Program-made: the position numbers and the translations under genes
Part shown: in pieces, positions 46,773 through 58,750 of the stretch
Position numbering within the stretch: the stretch's first letter is position 1
Layout of the letters: every line of letters begins with the position of its first letter
Notes under the pieces: generated by a model
What the model was told of the DNA's origin: nothing
The model's input: only the letters and a program-made list of their open reading frames with translations
The model's database searches: none
DNA from: Lingula anatina
Lineage: Eukaryota; Brachiopoda; Lingulata; Lingulida; Lingulidae
DNA: 64,000 nucleotides
Assembly (NCBI RefSeq): GCF_001039355.2
Contig: NW_019775405.1
Location: 166,959 to 230,958 of the forward strand
Direction: 5' to 3'

Positions 46773-47092
46773 AAGGTTAGAGATTATCATAACAATATGA
46801 AATATCACATTCATCGAGACATTTAAATATCCAGAATTATAAATTGTTTGTTACTTACAAAACATTGACAAAACTTAATACAAATAGTATTTTACTTATT
46901 ATATTCCAAATCTTGAACATAGGATTCCTATATAGCCTCATAAAGTCCTATAGGAGGTCCTAAAGATAATTTTTGTAAGAGAGCTCAGTATATCTTGTAG
47001 TTGTATATTAGTCCTTAATTGTTCTTAAATCTTGTCACAAAAGATGTGCCTTCAAAACTAATACAGACACTTAACTATCTTTTTCTACCTAC

Positions 47093-47270
47093 CTAGACCT
47101 AGGTTAACTTTTCCAGAAGTACAATGTAATATAAATTGAAGTGTTTATCACCACAACATGGAGTTTGATGTGACTGTTACCAAGCACCAGAAGCACTGCT
47201 GCATTTTTTTGCGGGACAGTAGAAAAAATGGCTTCCACAGACACAGAGCTATGGCAAATAAACGTCATGT
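47093..47270 (-). promoter_or_regulatory. Repeated promoter/first-exon block, gene 1 distal copy
   Basis: The minus strand has AGTCACATGACG, then TTTGCCATAG, TGTGGAAGCCATTTTTTC and a donor TCTAG/GTAGGT at 47092. It aligns with the other three blocks and especially with the one at 58581, including GTGACTGTTACCA-type words. Confidence 0.5.
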
Positions 47271-47558
47271 GACTGAGTCAATATACCTAAGTTAACCAAA
47301 TGCATTGTTTTGCCTCAGCTGAAGTGCAGTCATAACATGTGATTGGTACCTTATAAGAAGAACAAGACGGAATCTGACTGACAGTATGACTATGGGATAT
47401 AACAGGTAATGGACTGCGGCTGCAAAAGTGTACCTTTCACCATGAAACTTTAACATACCTAGATCAAATTTTACCCAGAGCAGACCTTTTTCTGGTTCAT
47501 TTGGGTATGTGAACCTGATAATTAACATTGAAATAAGCACCCTTGATAGATTTCTTAC

Positions 47559-47660
47559 CTGTGATAAACCTCAGATAACTTGGAAACTTATTTCTTCTTC
47601 TCCTTTAAAAAGATATTGCTGTGATCACCGGGACTTGATTCGGATTTGAAAACTATTTCT
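47559..47660 (-). other. Candidate further 5' UTR exon of gene 1
   Basis: The minus strand ends TTTATCACAG/GTAAGAAAT. Sequence here resembles 57683-57790 upstream of gene 2 (shared ACTTGATT-GGATTTGAAAAC on the plus strand, and TTATCAC near the donor). Preservation of a donor in both suggests a real exon. Confidence 0.4.
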
Positions 47661-48874
47661 ATACAACTATACAATTTCTTTGTATAGCACTGAAAACCCC
47701 CAAAAAATTAGCTACCGTGTAGGTCAGTGAAAGCAGCATTTTGTATGGCAAGCACACGTTTTATATTTCCCTTCTTTATACAAACACAAGTAGATATAAG
47801 TTTGCTTTGGGCTTAGCGGGGCATACAGGCCTTGTCCTACAAAAAGGCAGCAATAATATTGATTTTGCTGCTGTTGTGTAAAGTACAATTAGTGCTTTTT
47901 TCTTTCGCTTTTGCTATGATCTTTAGAAACATACAGTATCGACTCAATGAAGAGAAAGTAAAATGACTGAGTCTAAAGTACAAAAATAAAACATAAACAT
48001 CCATGTGATATTAAGCTAGCGGTTTTTGTTTTCTTACATTTCTTACTTTAGTTGGTGTCATGTCCATTCATCAGTCTAAGTGTAGCAGGGTATTTAAACT
48101 GCACAACACCGTCCATGGCCTTAATCATTTGATGGCAGATCACGAAGTACATCTCAAATATCGCGAGATTACACTTCATTGTATAAGCCATGTGTCACAT
48201 GTCTGAAAGTCTCTAAAAATTGATATTTTGCTGCAGCCAAAACAAGTCATTGAACACTTCCACAAGTCTCTGACAGCTCTCGTTCTTAGCATCTCCTATG
48301 TAATAATACTTCTATGTGAAGAGAATTGTCTTTAGATTTATTAAGAACTAGAAAAACCTGTTAACCTGATAACTTGTACATAACTACCAGAATAAATTGA
48401 AACTCAAATACCACTTGCAAATTACCATTAAACAATGCAAAATTGAAACTCTCCATTAATTAAAACAGTCTATTTATGCATTGCTCTTTACAAACAATAA
48501 AAATGAACAGATTATTTCATTTTACTTTATTTCATTCAGTCTCTCAGGCTTTTTGCATTCACGAGTAGATCAGTGAAAGAAGAAAAGAAAACATCCAGGA
48601 GTAATTAAATCAGTCTCTCAAACTTTTTGCATTCATGAGTAGTTGTGCATAATGAAACTGTCCTATTTCTACAATCACCCGAGATAATGTACTTCTCAGA
48701 TGTTGATGTCATTGTTAACTTTTTGTCAGAATCCATACCTGGATCACTAGCATTTGCATAAGGAATAATCTCTGAACTATTAGGAATCACTGAACTGAAC
48801 TGAGTCTCTGAAAGCTGTTTCTCTCCCTTATAATCATTTTCAACATCCTCACAGTGAGTGTCAGAATACCCAGT

Positions 48875-49010
48875 CAGTGGCAGATTTAGAAGGGGGGGGG
48901 GTCAGGGGGTCCTTGGTGATGGACGGCTTTGCATCCAAGGCCTGTTATCCGGACTTCCATCCCCCCCCCCCCCTTAAATAATCCTGGATCAGCCCCCTGC
49001 TCAGTGCAGT
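48875..49010. mobile_element. Short element with facing poly-G and poly-C runs
   Basis: The left end reads CAGTGGCAGATTTAGAAGG then G-run. The right end, inverted, reads CAGGGGGCTGATCCAGGATT then a G-run, so the ends are loose inverted copies. No coding content. Probably a non-autonomous transposon relic. Confidence 0.45.
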
Positions 49011-50430
49011 GCAACTGGTCTATGTGACTTTCCATACACACCTATCCTGAATACTGACTGTGTAACTCTGGTGCGATGCGCCTTAACACTGTGCCTAAAT
49101 ACAAACTCCAAACTCATTATTTGAGGATAAATGTTATTGACAACTTGTATTGAAACTCTTAACCTACTAAAGTCTCTTGTGCCTCTCTATAGCCACTTTG
49201 GGTATGCATTAAGAACAAAAAGAAATTAAATCATTTCCATCTTTTTCTAGGTGAGCGTGTGCATATAGTCATATTTACCCATACCTTCTAGTCTTCACGT
49301 GCACACGATCTCACAGCTCCATCAGTTTTAGGGACACAAACTGGTGTTGCCTAATCACTGAAGTCAACTGGATAAATGATTCCCTCTTCCTGCATTCTGT
49401 TTAGTTCCTTTTCAGCTGCATTTCTTAATGCATAGGGAACTGGTCATGCTGTATGAAAAATGGGAACTGTGTCCTCCTTAACATGTTGTACTAAACGTCT
49501 CTTGATCTCCGGGCACTCCCAATATATTCCTTCATTTTTTCCGAGAAAAAAAAATGATAGGATTTTTTTTCGTTAAATGTGTATAACACTTGAAATCTCC
49601 ATGATTAATAAACAGTGGCAACTTGTCCCTTTGCTCTTTGTAGCTGACCTCCACCGAAACCAGAGTATAGACATCTGCATAATTCCCCCGGGGGATCTAT
49701 TCAGAGTCTAATTGGAAATTAAGCCGCAAGCTTTTTGAAGGTCACTACTATATTTTTTCTGCAGATCTATTAGTCTGCTGTCCAGAATGCACTCTGTAAT
49801 TTTAAATTTACTTTAAGCTAAATCAAGCACAAAAACAAGTTGACTTATTCAAGTTTTAAAATATTAAAATATTTCAAATAAAATTTGCTACTGATTTGAC
49901 CAGTGGATGCCAGAAAAGATCATTTCTGCTGCTTTTAAACTACCTTATTTGTGAGCTATTGTCTTTGTCAGAACCAGTTGAACTTGAAGGAGATGAAGAT
50001 ATTTAAAAGGTACAGGAATGGTTCATTTCATTTAAGTTTTCTTTGTTATTTTATTTTTTTCAGGAGAATAATGAAAAAGCACTGATGATCATTTTTTAAA
50101 TTTATATAATATTTATTGAGTATGTATGACTGCTACACACCTTTTTTTTGGTAAGTAACAGTGCTAAAATCAAGTATTTAATCAGTTATGAAGAAAAAGA
50201 ATAAAAATCCAGTGAATCTAAAATGTCAGAATATACACAGTGACAGAATTCTTGGTAAGATGGAACTTATGGACAAAGTACTCCTAAATTGTAAATTATT
50301 ATAATTAAATTTATACATGGATCAATTAAAGGTAACCTTGCTTTGCCCTCCAAATAAACACTTTTCACCTAATATATTTAACTAGGAGAAAAAAGTGAAT
50401 AATGAAGAAAATTGTCTTTAAAAAAATAAT

Positions 50431-50437
<7 letters not shown>

Positions 50438-50490
<53 letters not shown>
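50438..50490. repeat. (AT)n microsatellite
   Basis: An uninterrupted AT run of about 50 bases. Confidence 0.97.
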
Positions 50491-50493
<3 letters not shown>

Positions 50494-51124
50494 CTGAAGT
50501 ACATCAATTTTGTGATAAGTAACATTGATAAAACCCATCTCTTTTGTTAAAAAGTTCTTGCATACTTGTATGCTTAATGCTAAAAGTAGCTTGAGCTGTT
50601 CATTACCATAACTTCCTCAAAGGTTATGTATCTAGGATTTTCACACCAAAACAAATTTTCCTCTAGAAAAACTCATTTTTCTCTCACTCAGGAATCTTTA
50701 CTTGGATTCAGAATTTCTTCTCTAACCTGGAATGATTTTTAAATGCTGAGTAGATCTAATGGTTACATAACTTTCTTAATGTATTCAATGGCAACAAAAG
50801 GATGCTCTAGCTAGATGTAGCATGGAATCATTTAGTCAAGAAAAATAAACTTGTTGACTCAAGTGGTAGAATGCATTAATTAACGATAAATTGTAACAAA
50901 GCTCAGTGTGTAAGAACTAAGTCACCTCTATATATTAAATTCATTACAATGATCATTTTTGCAAAATTAGTGGCTATTGCCACATATTATCAGTTAGATG
51001 ACATGAAATGGATGCTCCAGTGCTAACATATGAAATCATTTAGCCAATAAGCTAAATATTGTCAACTTGTTATAATACATTTCGCTCATGTGGTGGAAAT
51101 GCATGAAGAATATTGGAGCCTTCC

Positions 51125-51365
51125 CAGACCATATTGTACTAACTTTGGATCAAACTACCGGTATCTCCTAGGGGATTCTCTCTAAATTGCAATCAACTTA
51201 AGCATCTTAGATGTCTGCCATGCCTACAGAAGCTGATAGGGAGTAATTAACTATCATATAGAAGCTTTAGTAGGCATGCAATACATGTATATCTACACGG
51301 CTTAAGCTGAAACCCCTTGGAGATGGACCAATCCTGTTAGATCGATCTAGGTATGGGAACCCAGT
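51125..51365. mobile_element. Inverted-repeat element, family 1 copy B
   Basis: It shares its central block with 27671-27875 (TAAGCATCT, GCCTAC, GGGAGTAATTAACTATCAT) and the right-end TTAGATCGATCTA-GTATGGGAA. The left end is more eroded. No coding capacity. Confidence 0.6.
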
Positions 51366-52622
51366 CTAAATTAGGTAACAATTAATATTCAACGACATGT
51401 TAGAATTTAAATATATGTGCCTCTGTAAAATTATTTACAATTATCATAATTACAAAATTAGTGGTTGAAGAGGTCAGCTTCTAGTAAACTTTATAACTTT
51501 GAGTGTAGAACAAACTCCATGGACCTTTTCACAGATAATGATATACATTGTACATTTCCGATGATTGTGCACCAGGAAGCTGCACAGATGCATTTTCTGA
51601 CTGAAAATAGCAGTGCAACTATATCAAGTCTAGACTAGAATGCAATACGCATATAACTCAGTTGGCACATGCATTTCATTATCTGTGGAACGGTCCATTA
51701 CTAACTGTACATATTTACATATATTTTCACATTTTTAATGATCCTTTCTTCCAAGTGTTGGTCTGTTTTTTAGCAGAATATGATATGATTTCAATAGATG
51801 AATGATTCTGTCAACCCTAATAATAAACAAGCTAGTTTATTGTAACCTCCTAAAATGGAAAACAGGTATTGCCTTTCAACATGTATGAAGGTTTTCATTT
51901 TTAGGTTCTCCTGGATGAAATGTTTAACTGAATTGCAACTTTGACAATCTAAAATATTCAATTTTTCTTTTTGTTTTGCAGAATTAAACATCTAATACTT
52001 ATTTTGCCTTCTCTAACCATAGGTTATGAAATATGGAGCAACAATCCCATAAAGAAATAAATCCCCTTTTACATAAAATGCATTAATTAAAAACACTTCT
52101 GAATCAACATTTCACTCTTTTAAAAGTTAAAACAAACATATATATTGTAGAGACTATAGAACCACCCTATCAGCATATACAGTGTATCACATCTTTCTTC
52201 AACATGTCAGACAATATATGAAATTGGTCAGTTATAATCTATGAGTATTTTGAATTTGGTACATGAGTATAAATTTCAATTAGTTTGGTTTGTCTGCTTA
52301 TTTGTCCATGCTTTGCCCATCTTTCTTCTTTTCCTTTGTTCAGTCTTTGCTGAAACAGAATGTTCTGGATGAGGTTTAGTAATATGATATTGAGAGAAAG
52401 AGAGAGTACCCAGCCTTTCAATTGTCATCAGTTCTTCATATCTCAATATTTGTCCATATTTGAACATTGCAGTGTCTCTATGTATAATCACACCTCTTCT
52501 AAGTTAATATTTATCACATTCAGTCTGAAAAGTCATTCAGGCATTGGGAACTGTGTTCTTCATTTTCCTTTTCTTTTTTTTTAGTTTTAATTATCACATA
52601 GCATGGTGTCCTTAGACAGTCC

Positions 52623-55600
52623 TTAGTACTTGATTAACTCAAGTAGATCAAACCGCTCAAGCTCAACAAAAAACTGACAGAGAATATCAAATGCCTTGTA
52701 GTCAGATTTCGTGGTCAGGAAATCCAAGATAGCAGTTTTTTCAGGAGATTCCTTTATCCAATCATATTCATATTCAGAAAAGATGCCTTCTTGGTAAAAG
52801 AGATCGTTCAAGTGAAGGAGATCAGGTTCTGTGATGTTTTGCTTCAGCCTGTCTTTTTTCTTGTTGACAACTGAAAGTTAAGACAACAAAATAAGTTCAG
52901 AGTTTTACTACAAACTTAATGTGTGGGGATGATTGGCTCAAGTCCCAGTTAAAACCCACTTTATCAAAATAACACAATACTGGGCTGGACCCCTTAGGAT
53001 GTCTGTTAATTAAGACAGGGCTTAAGGATTTCATACAATGTTACATACTACACCATTCCTGCTGAAGATTTTTACTGACACATCAAACAGCAACTCCTGA
53101 CTCTGTGACAATGCACAATTAACTAATTTGGCAAAGACTTTGCAATTATATTTCAGAATTTTGTTCTCATACCTTGCTTCCAGTGTGGTGGGTAGACCAG
53201 GTCTGCAGAAATGTATCTACCAGTGTTTTTGCATAGCACATTTGTTGGTCTGTCGACGCCTGCAAGTATTTCTACCTCAAAGAGGGTTGGCTCCTCACGG
53301 TCTTCATTTGTACAATGTGGACACACCAGGTATTTGTCATAAGACACCCCAGGCCAGTCCTCTTCAATAATGGTCATGAGGTCATCATGGACACGAGAAA
53401 GAACACCCCACATCTTTAAAAGATCTGATCCTCTGATGGCTATAGTGATGACCCAATCTGTGGTACTGTTGGCCATTTCAAGCTGATGATGTCTCTCCTC
53501 TCGAGACAGCTGCATTTTGCAACTTTGAAGCTGTGCATACACTCCATCCTTCCAGTCTATGTGCTCGGTCTTCGTACGTGCAAGGTATTTGTGCAGACGA
53601 ACAGATAGTTTTTCATATATGCCCTCTGGACACTGGAATGGAAAATGGATCCCCAGCGCTAGTTGTGTGGTGTCTGAAGAAACCTTGCTGGGCCATTTTT
53701 CATCCAACTCAAGCTGTCTGTCCTGAGTAAGAAGCCATGGAAAGTGGAATAAGATGCTGGATGGGACCAGTGGATCCTCCTGGACTTGATAGCATAGCTC
53801 CAGTTTTTGCATCAGTTCTACCATAACATCAGCTTCAGTGCTTGATAATTTGAAAGGCTCACATAAGCAGTCCATTGCTTTTCTGGAAATGATGCCACTG
53901 CTGAAGATGTCATCACAGATTTTCTTTGCTTTAGGTTCTGATATACTCATGGACTGTTGGAGTTTGGACTGAACGACATCACTATCATGATTGAGCACTG
54001 CTTTGAGAACATTTGCTAGAACTTCTTGCTTGTGAAACACTAATTTCTTCAGAGTAGGGCTTGAATCAAACCAAATGATGTCACCACGATGAGCAAGAAA
54101 ACTTAAAATGTCACATGTTGCTAAATTGAGGTCTTCATAGGAAGAATTTCTCTCTTTCCAGAGTGTTGGAGCAGACTGCAGAATAAGGTCTTTTAACTTG
54201 TCCCAGCCAAGTGTATTTTCAGATCCTTCATATATCTCGGCACAAACCATGGTGGCAGCAGCAACCCACATTTCTGGTAAAATTACAGCACGCTCTTTTG
54301 CAACAATAGTAAGAAAACTTTGTAAACCTTCAATTCCCTCCATGGTCTTGGAACTCACCCTAAAAATGTCATCATGGATGTCAGTGACTTGTTCTTGTAA
54401 GGCCATCAGTTTACTCTTCTTATCCTTATAGGCTTGAAGGATAGATGTTTGGGTCTCATCTGTGTCCAGAATTTTCTTCTTGATGCTCTTTATTTGAGAC
54501 TCATACCATTTTTGTTTCTTCTGCCTGTGACCTTCCAGTTTGCTTTTTATTATAGAACATTTTGCAATGGAGGCTTTATCTTGATCTAAATGAGTTCCCA
54601 CTACTGCCATCTTTATACCTGCCAACTGTGCTTGTACCTTGTCAATCCAGTTTCCAATGTAGAGCTGATAATGTGCTTTATTTTGTGGATCATACTCTGA
54701 TAGGTCAAATGTGATTAGGACCAAGCCGCGTTTGGAAATGAAAATAGGATGACCAATTTTGTAGACATCATGTCCCCCAAAGTCATTGATATTGAAGGCA
54801 ATATCTTGGTCAGTCTCCCATGTCCCTTGTTCTACCACTCTTGTCCTGTCTGCTGACTCTGTGAGTGTTGACCTTCCTCTCTGCAGTGTGCGAGAGAGAC
54901 TAGTTTTCCCTGCTTCTGTTTCCCCAAGCAAGTTGACCTGTATTCTACTTGACTGGATTGCCTTAGTGGTAGTTAATGCTTCAAAATACCTTTTGATTGC
55001 ATCAAGCCCTCTGTCAGCAATATGCTGTGGTGGTTGTTCCAGGGGATTCCCTTTCACATTTAATTCCACCAAGCTTTTCATATTCCCTATCTGAGGTGGC
55101 AGGTGAGTGATTTTATTGGACCTAAGATCCAGTGATTCCATTCCAATCATTGAAATGATATCTGCTGGTATATCAGATATCTGGTTGTCTTGCAAGTCCA
55201 GCTCCTTTAGCTTAGTCATGCTACACAGTGCTGTGGGGAATGTAATGAAAGCATTCTGATGGAGAAACAATTTTTCAAGCTCTGTCAACTCACTGATGTC
55301 CACTTGTATGTCAGATATCTGGTTCTTCCTTAGGTCCAGCAACTTAAGTTTAGCCATGCCACACAGTGCTGTGGGGAATACAGAAAAGCAATTGCTATCA
55401 AGCCAGAACCTTCTAAGCCCTGTCATATGTTTGATTTCAACTGGTATGTCAGACAGCTTGCTGCCTTTTAATAACATTGTCTCCAGGTTAGTCATATTAA
55501 ACAGTGCTGTGGGAAATGTATTGAAATTATTAAAACTAATATCAAATGTTTGAAGGCCCGTCATACCACTGATCTTCTCTGGTAAGTCAGATAGATGGTT

Positions 55601-55933
55601 GCTGCTCAGGTTTAGGTCTTGTAGCTTAGCCAAGCCATACAATGCTATGGGAAATGTAGTAAAAGCATTGTTTGATAGGTCCAAGTAAGTGAGGAGTGAC
55701 AGGTTGGATATGGACTGAGGTAAAGAAGATAACTTGTTATGAGGAGCAAATAGAAAACGAACATTAGCACACCTGCCAATAGACTCGGGTAGGTTGTCTC
55801 CAGGCATAACAGCCATATCAAGAAGAAGGTCAGTCCATTCTTTCACAATGTCTGGTGTGTCGGACTGTGGAGACAACTCAAGTCTACGTAAGAGATCAAA
55901 ACCCCCCCTTCCTGCTACTACTCTGCCAGTCAT
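52623..55933 (-). CDS. LRR-Roc-COR-CARD protein 2 (intact)
   Basis: Exons 55933-53173 and 52870-52623 (donor CAAG/GTATGA, acceptor CTTTCAG), 1002 residues and fully open. Roughly: N-terminal cap 1-45; about 12 LRRs (45-312), alternating FTTFPTAL-type and LSDIPVEI-type repeats; Roc GTPase from 328 with P-loop GETEAGKTS (337-345), DFGGH (384-388) and THLD (447-450); COR to about 830; CPHC and CKNTG Cys region with DLVYPPH; then the CARD exon (about 921-1002) with GIFSEYEYDWIKESPEKTA and a long amphipathic tail. In the family, LRRs sense or bind partners, Roc-COR is a GTP-dependent dimer switch, and CARDs recruit other CARD proteins. A cytosolic innate-immunity or death-signalling scaffold is inferred. 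No signal peptide or membrane segment. The coding exon begins at 56147 after a TTCATTATAG acceptor. Confidence 0.93.
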
Positions 55934-56584
55934 GTCTGAGGAGGGTTGATGTCTATGTTACCATTAGATTGCCAGGGGAGATTTCAGTGACTTTAGTTGC
56001 ATGTTTCAATTTCTTACCATAGTTATATAATTATATGAAATTTATTTTCTTTTCTACTTTCATGACCTCTCTTCCAAAGATAGTAGTAGTTAACAAAATG
56101 CTCTTTTCTGTCCTTTCTTTTCTATGATGACGTCTCAAATTATTCACCTATAATGAAAAAATAACATAAATTAAGAGTAATTTTTTATTTCATAATTAAC
56201 AGTTTGTATAAATACTACTAGTATGAAAAGTATCTTGTTCACTGGTCAAGTTGGTTTGAAGTAAATTACAACTAGTAAATACCAAAAATGTAAGGAAAAA
56301 GAAAACATCTGTTCAAGTTTCTAAATTTCTGCAGAAGTAAATAATTTTAAAATGGTCTTCTTCAGTTTTCCATCAAAAAAAAAAAAAAAAAAAAAGGAAA
56401 GAAAGAAAGAAAAAAGGCACATAATTTACTAGTACCTTGCAGTAAAATAGAAAATGAACTGCTACTCAAAATTCTTAAACATATATATGCTTTTCAATTT
56501 TATATGACCACTTAATTAACTCTTTAAAATATCCTTGCAAAGTGAATACAAAAATTCATAGCATTATTTTAAATTGTACATTAC

Positions 56585-56765
56585 CTAGACTTTGTTGAAC
56601 ATGGCAAAATTTAGTGTGTAAAGCCCTGCTACATGTTGTTGGATGTGTATGTCACTAGATCCCCTCTATTGTCTTTTTCGCAGGTGGGAAAATGGTGTCC
56701 ACTTTCACAAAAACACCTGTGGTAAACAAGTATCATGTGAGTAAGTTTCAGTCGTAATAATAATA
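56585..56765 (-). promoter_or_regulatory. Repeated promoter/first-exon block, gene 2 proximal copy
   Basis: The minus strand has ACTCACATGATAC, TTTACCACAG, GTGGACACCATTTTCCCACCTGC and donor TCTAG/GTAATG at 56584. It matches the gene 1 proximal block closely at the donor end (TTCA-NAAAGTCTAG). Confidence 0.5.
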
Positions 56766-57682
56766 AAAGTAAAAAAAAATAATAATGAAAGTTCTTTAAA
56801 ATTGCATTCCATGCATGACTAAGTACTGTGCAATAACAAAAGTGTCATACAAAAAATGAGAGACCAACTATTTGGGCATCTAAAAGTCTAGTAACGTAGA
56901 GAAAGCCCAAATTACCTATCTATACCCTGTTATATAAAATGACCTCATAGAAGAACTAAATAATTATAGATAGCATAACATGATAAAACAACAGTTCAGG
57001 TAAAAAAATTGGCAGAAACAACTATTTGACCTACCTGTTTGTAATTGATGAAATTGGATTTTTCCTGAGGACAATTATTTTTTTCCCCATCGAAAAGATC
57101 ACAGGAGTGATGAATCTTACTCCTTACAACTTCGATGAAATTGTTTATATTTTAACTGATTACAGTCATTAATTACAAGTATAGTAGGAATGGTGGTCTG
57201 CAAGCTAGAAAACAGGATATATATAGCCGTACTTGGACCTCATTCCTGTCACACTGTCTTTTTCCAAACATACAATATATGTACTGGTACAGTGCACATA
57301 CTCATACAGATAAACTGCCCTCCCTATAATTTGTGATAATATATATATATATATCAGAGCCTTCAGTGCTGCATTTTGTGGCACACAAGTAAATATCACC
57401 ATTTTAAAACTGAATATCACTGATTATATACCGTATTTGAGCTCTATCACGCCATATCTACTATGTACTATAGTGTTATTTTCCTTTTTTACCTTTTTTA
57501 CAAATCATTGATCCAAAACTCCATTCCTGGAGGAGAGTTATTGATCAAATCCTTAACAGTTACATGTACTTCTTTTAAAAAATTCTTGGCCTTGCTACCT
57601 GTAGATATGGTGAAAAAGGCTCCTGTCTAATCCATGCAGCTGTTTGTGTAAATTAAAGTATGAAAGTCACTGATAAACTTAC

Positions 57683-57790
57683 CAGAAACTCTTTTTGCTG
57701 TGAACAGTGATAAAACTTCAGGTAATGTGGACTCTGATTTCTCCTCCCCTAATGTTTCTTCACTGGAACTTGATTTGGATTTGAAAACTA
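57683..57790 (-). other. Candidate further 5' UTR exon of gene 2
   Basis: The minus strand ends GAGTTTCTG/GTAAGTTT. Upstream it shares GTTTTCAAATCCAAATCAAG-type sequence with the gene 1 block at 47559. No coding frame. Confidence 0.4.
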
Positions 57791-58580
57791 ACTGGTAGGC
57801 TTAATTTTTCTGGAAAAGATGTCGAGTGGCAGTGAAAGTACACCATGTAGCTATTCACGAGGAAAACAATATGAGATTTATGACAGTCATGTTAACTTTT
57901 TTTTTCTCCTGTCCAGGTGTTGAGGGGGATGAACTTGTTTACATATTCAATAAACTGACTAAAGTCACTGCTTACAAGTGTAGCAGGAATGGTAGTCTGC
58001 TAGCTAGAAAATATAGTGCATTTACCAGTACTCAGACCTCATTACACTGGGCTATAACCCTACACCATTAGTCTGTATCAGGCATCATTTGGTGCCTGGT
58101 CTTCCATCCCTAAGACTACCATTCCCGTCTCACTGTCATATTTCAAACAATATACTCAGACAGTGTACATAGTTGGTAAAAGAGACAAAAAAATAATAAC
58201 AAAGTTACCTATTATCAATGTGCATTTAGTATTTCTATTTAAATATAAGTTGGCAGGGGTAGTAGGAACCCTTTAGGCCTTGTTTTTTTTTTCTTAATGT
58301 GATATTTCGGCACATTTGTGTAACAACAAGAAACCTCAAAACCTTCCCTGTTATTTAAAGAAGCTTCATAAAAACACTTATAAAATTATAGATACTTATT
58401 AAAGCAGCAGTTCAGGTAAAAAAATGTCAAAAAAAACTGTTTGACCTTCCTGTTTACCTTGCATTAGTATGTAAGTCCTAAATTGTTGAATTTTTTTTCA
58501 CAAATCACAATTCTTATATAAAAAAATGTTCCTTCAAAACTATATTATACAGGTACGTATGCTTCTGCTTTTTAACTTAC

Positions 58581-58750
58581 CTGGGCTGGTTAATTTTCCA
58601 AGAAGTAACGTAAGTTGAGGTGTTTATCCCCACAGCATAAAGTTTGTTGTGACTGTTGCTAGGCACTGGTACATTCTTTGCAGGTAGGAAAAAATGGCTT
58701 CCACAGGCACACCCAAGGTCAAAATTATGTGACTGAATCAGTACATTCAA
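58581..58750 (-). promoter_or_regulatory. Repeated promoter/first-exon block, gene 2 distal copy
   Basis: The minus strand has CAGTCACATAAT, TGTGCCTGTGGAAGCCATTT, CCTACCTGCAAAGAATGTACCA and a strong donor CCCAG/GTAAGT at 58580. It is closest to the 47093 block over the CAACAGTCACA region. Confidence 0.5.

Larger units (their letters stand above)
47661..52622. other. Intergenic region between Roc-COR genes 1 and 2
   Basis: It holds a 75-base direct repeat (about 48538 and 48612), a minus-strand open stretch at 48605-48870 with two overlapping frames of protein-like composition but no domain I recognise, an element with facing poly-G and poly-C runs, an AT microsatellite and a family 1 inverted-repeat element. 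From about 52500 it resembles the 3' UTRs of the other paralogues. Nothing else is recognised. Confidence 0.5.

Noticed and set aside
54786-55094. Plus-strand frames inside the Roc-COR exons (also 44139, 62835 and others)
   Set aside because: Antisense shadows of the conserved coding sequence, repeated in the same place in all three paralogues.
57826-58071. Plus-strand 81-codon frame with a possible acceptor
   Set aside because: It lies in locally duplicated sequence whose other copy (57175-57320) does not keep the frame.
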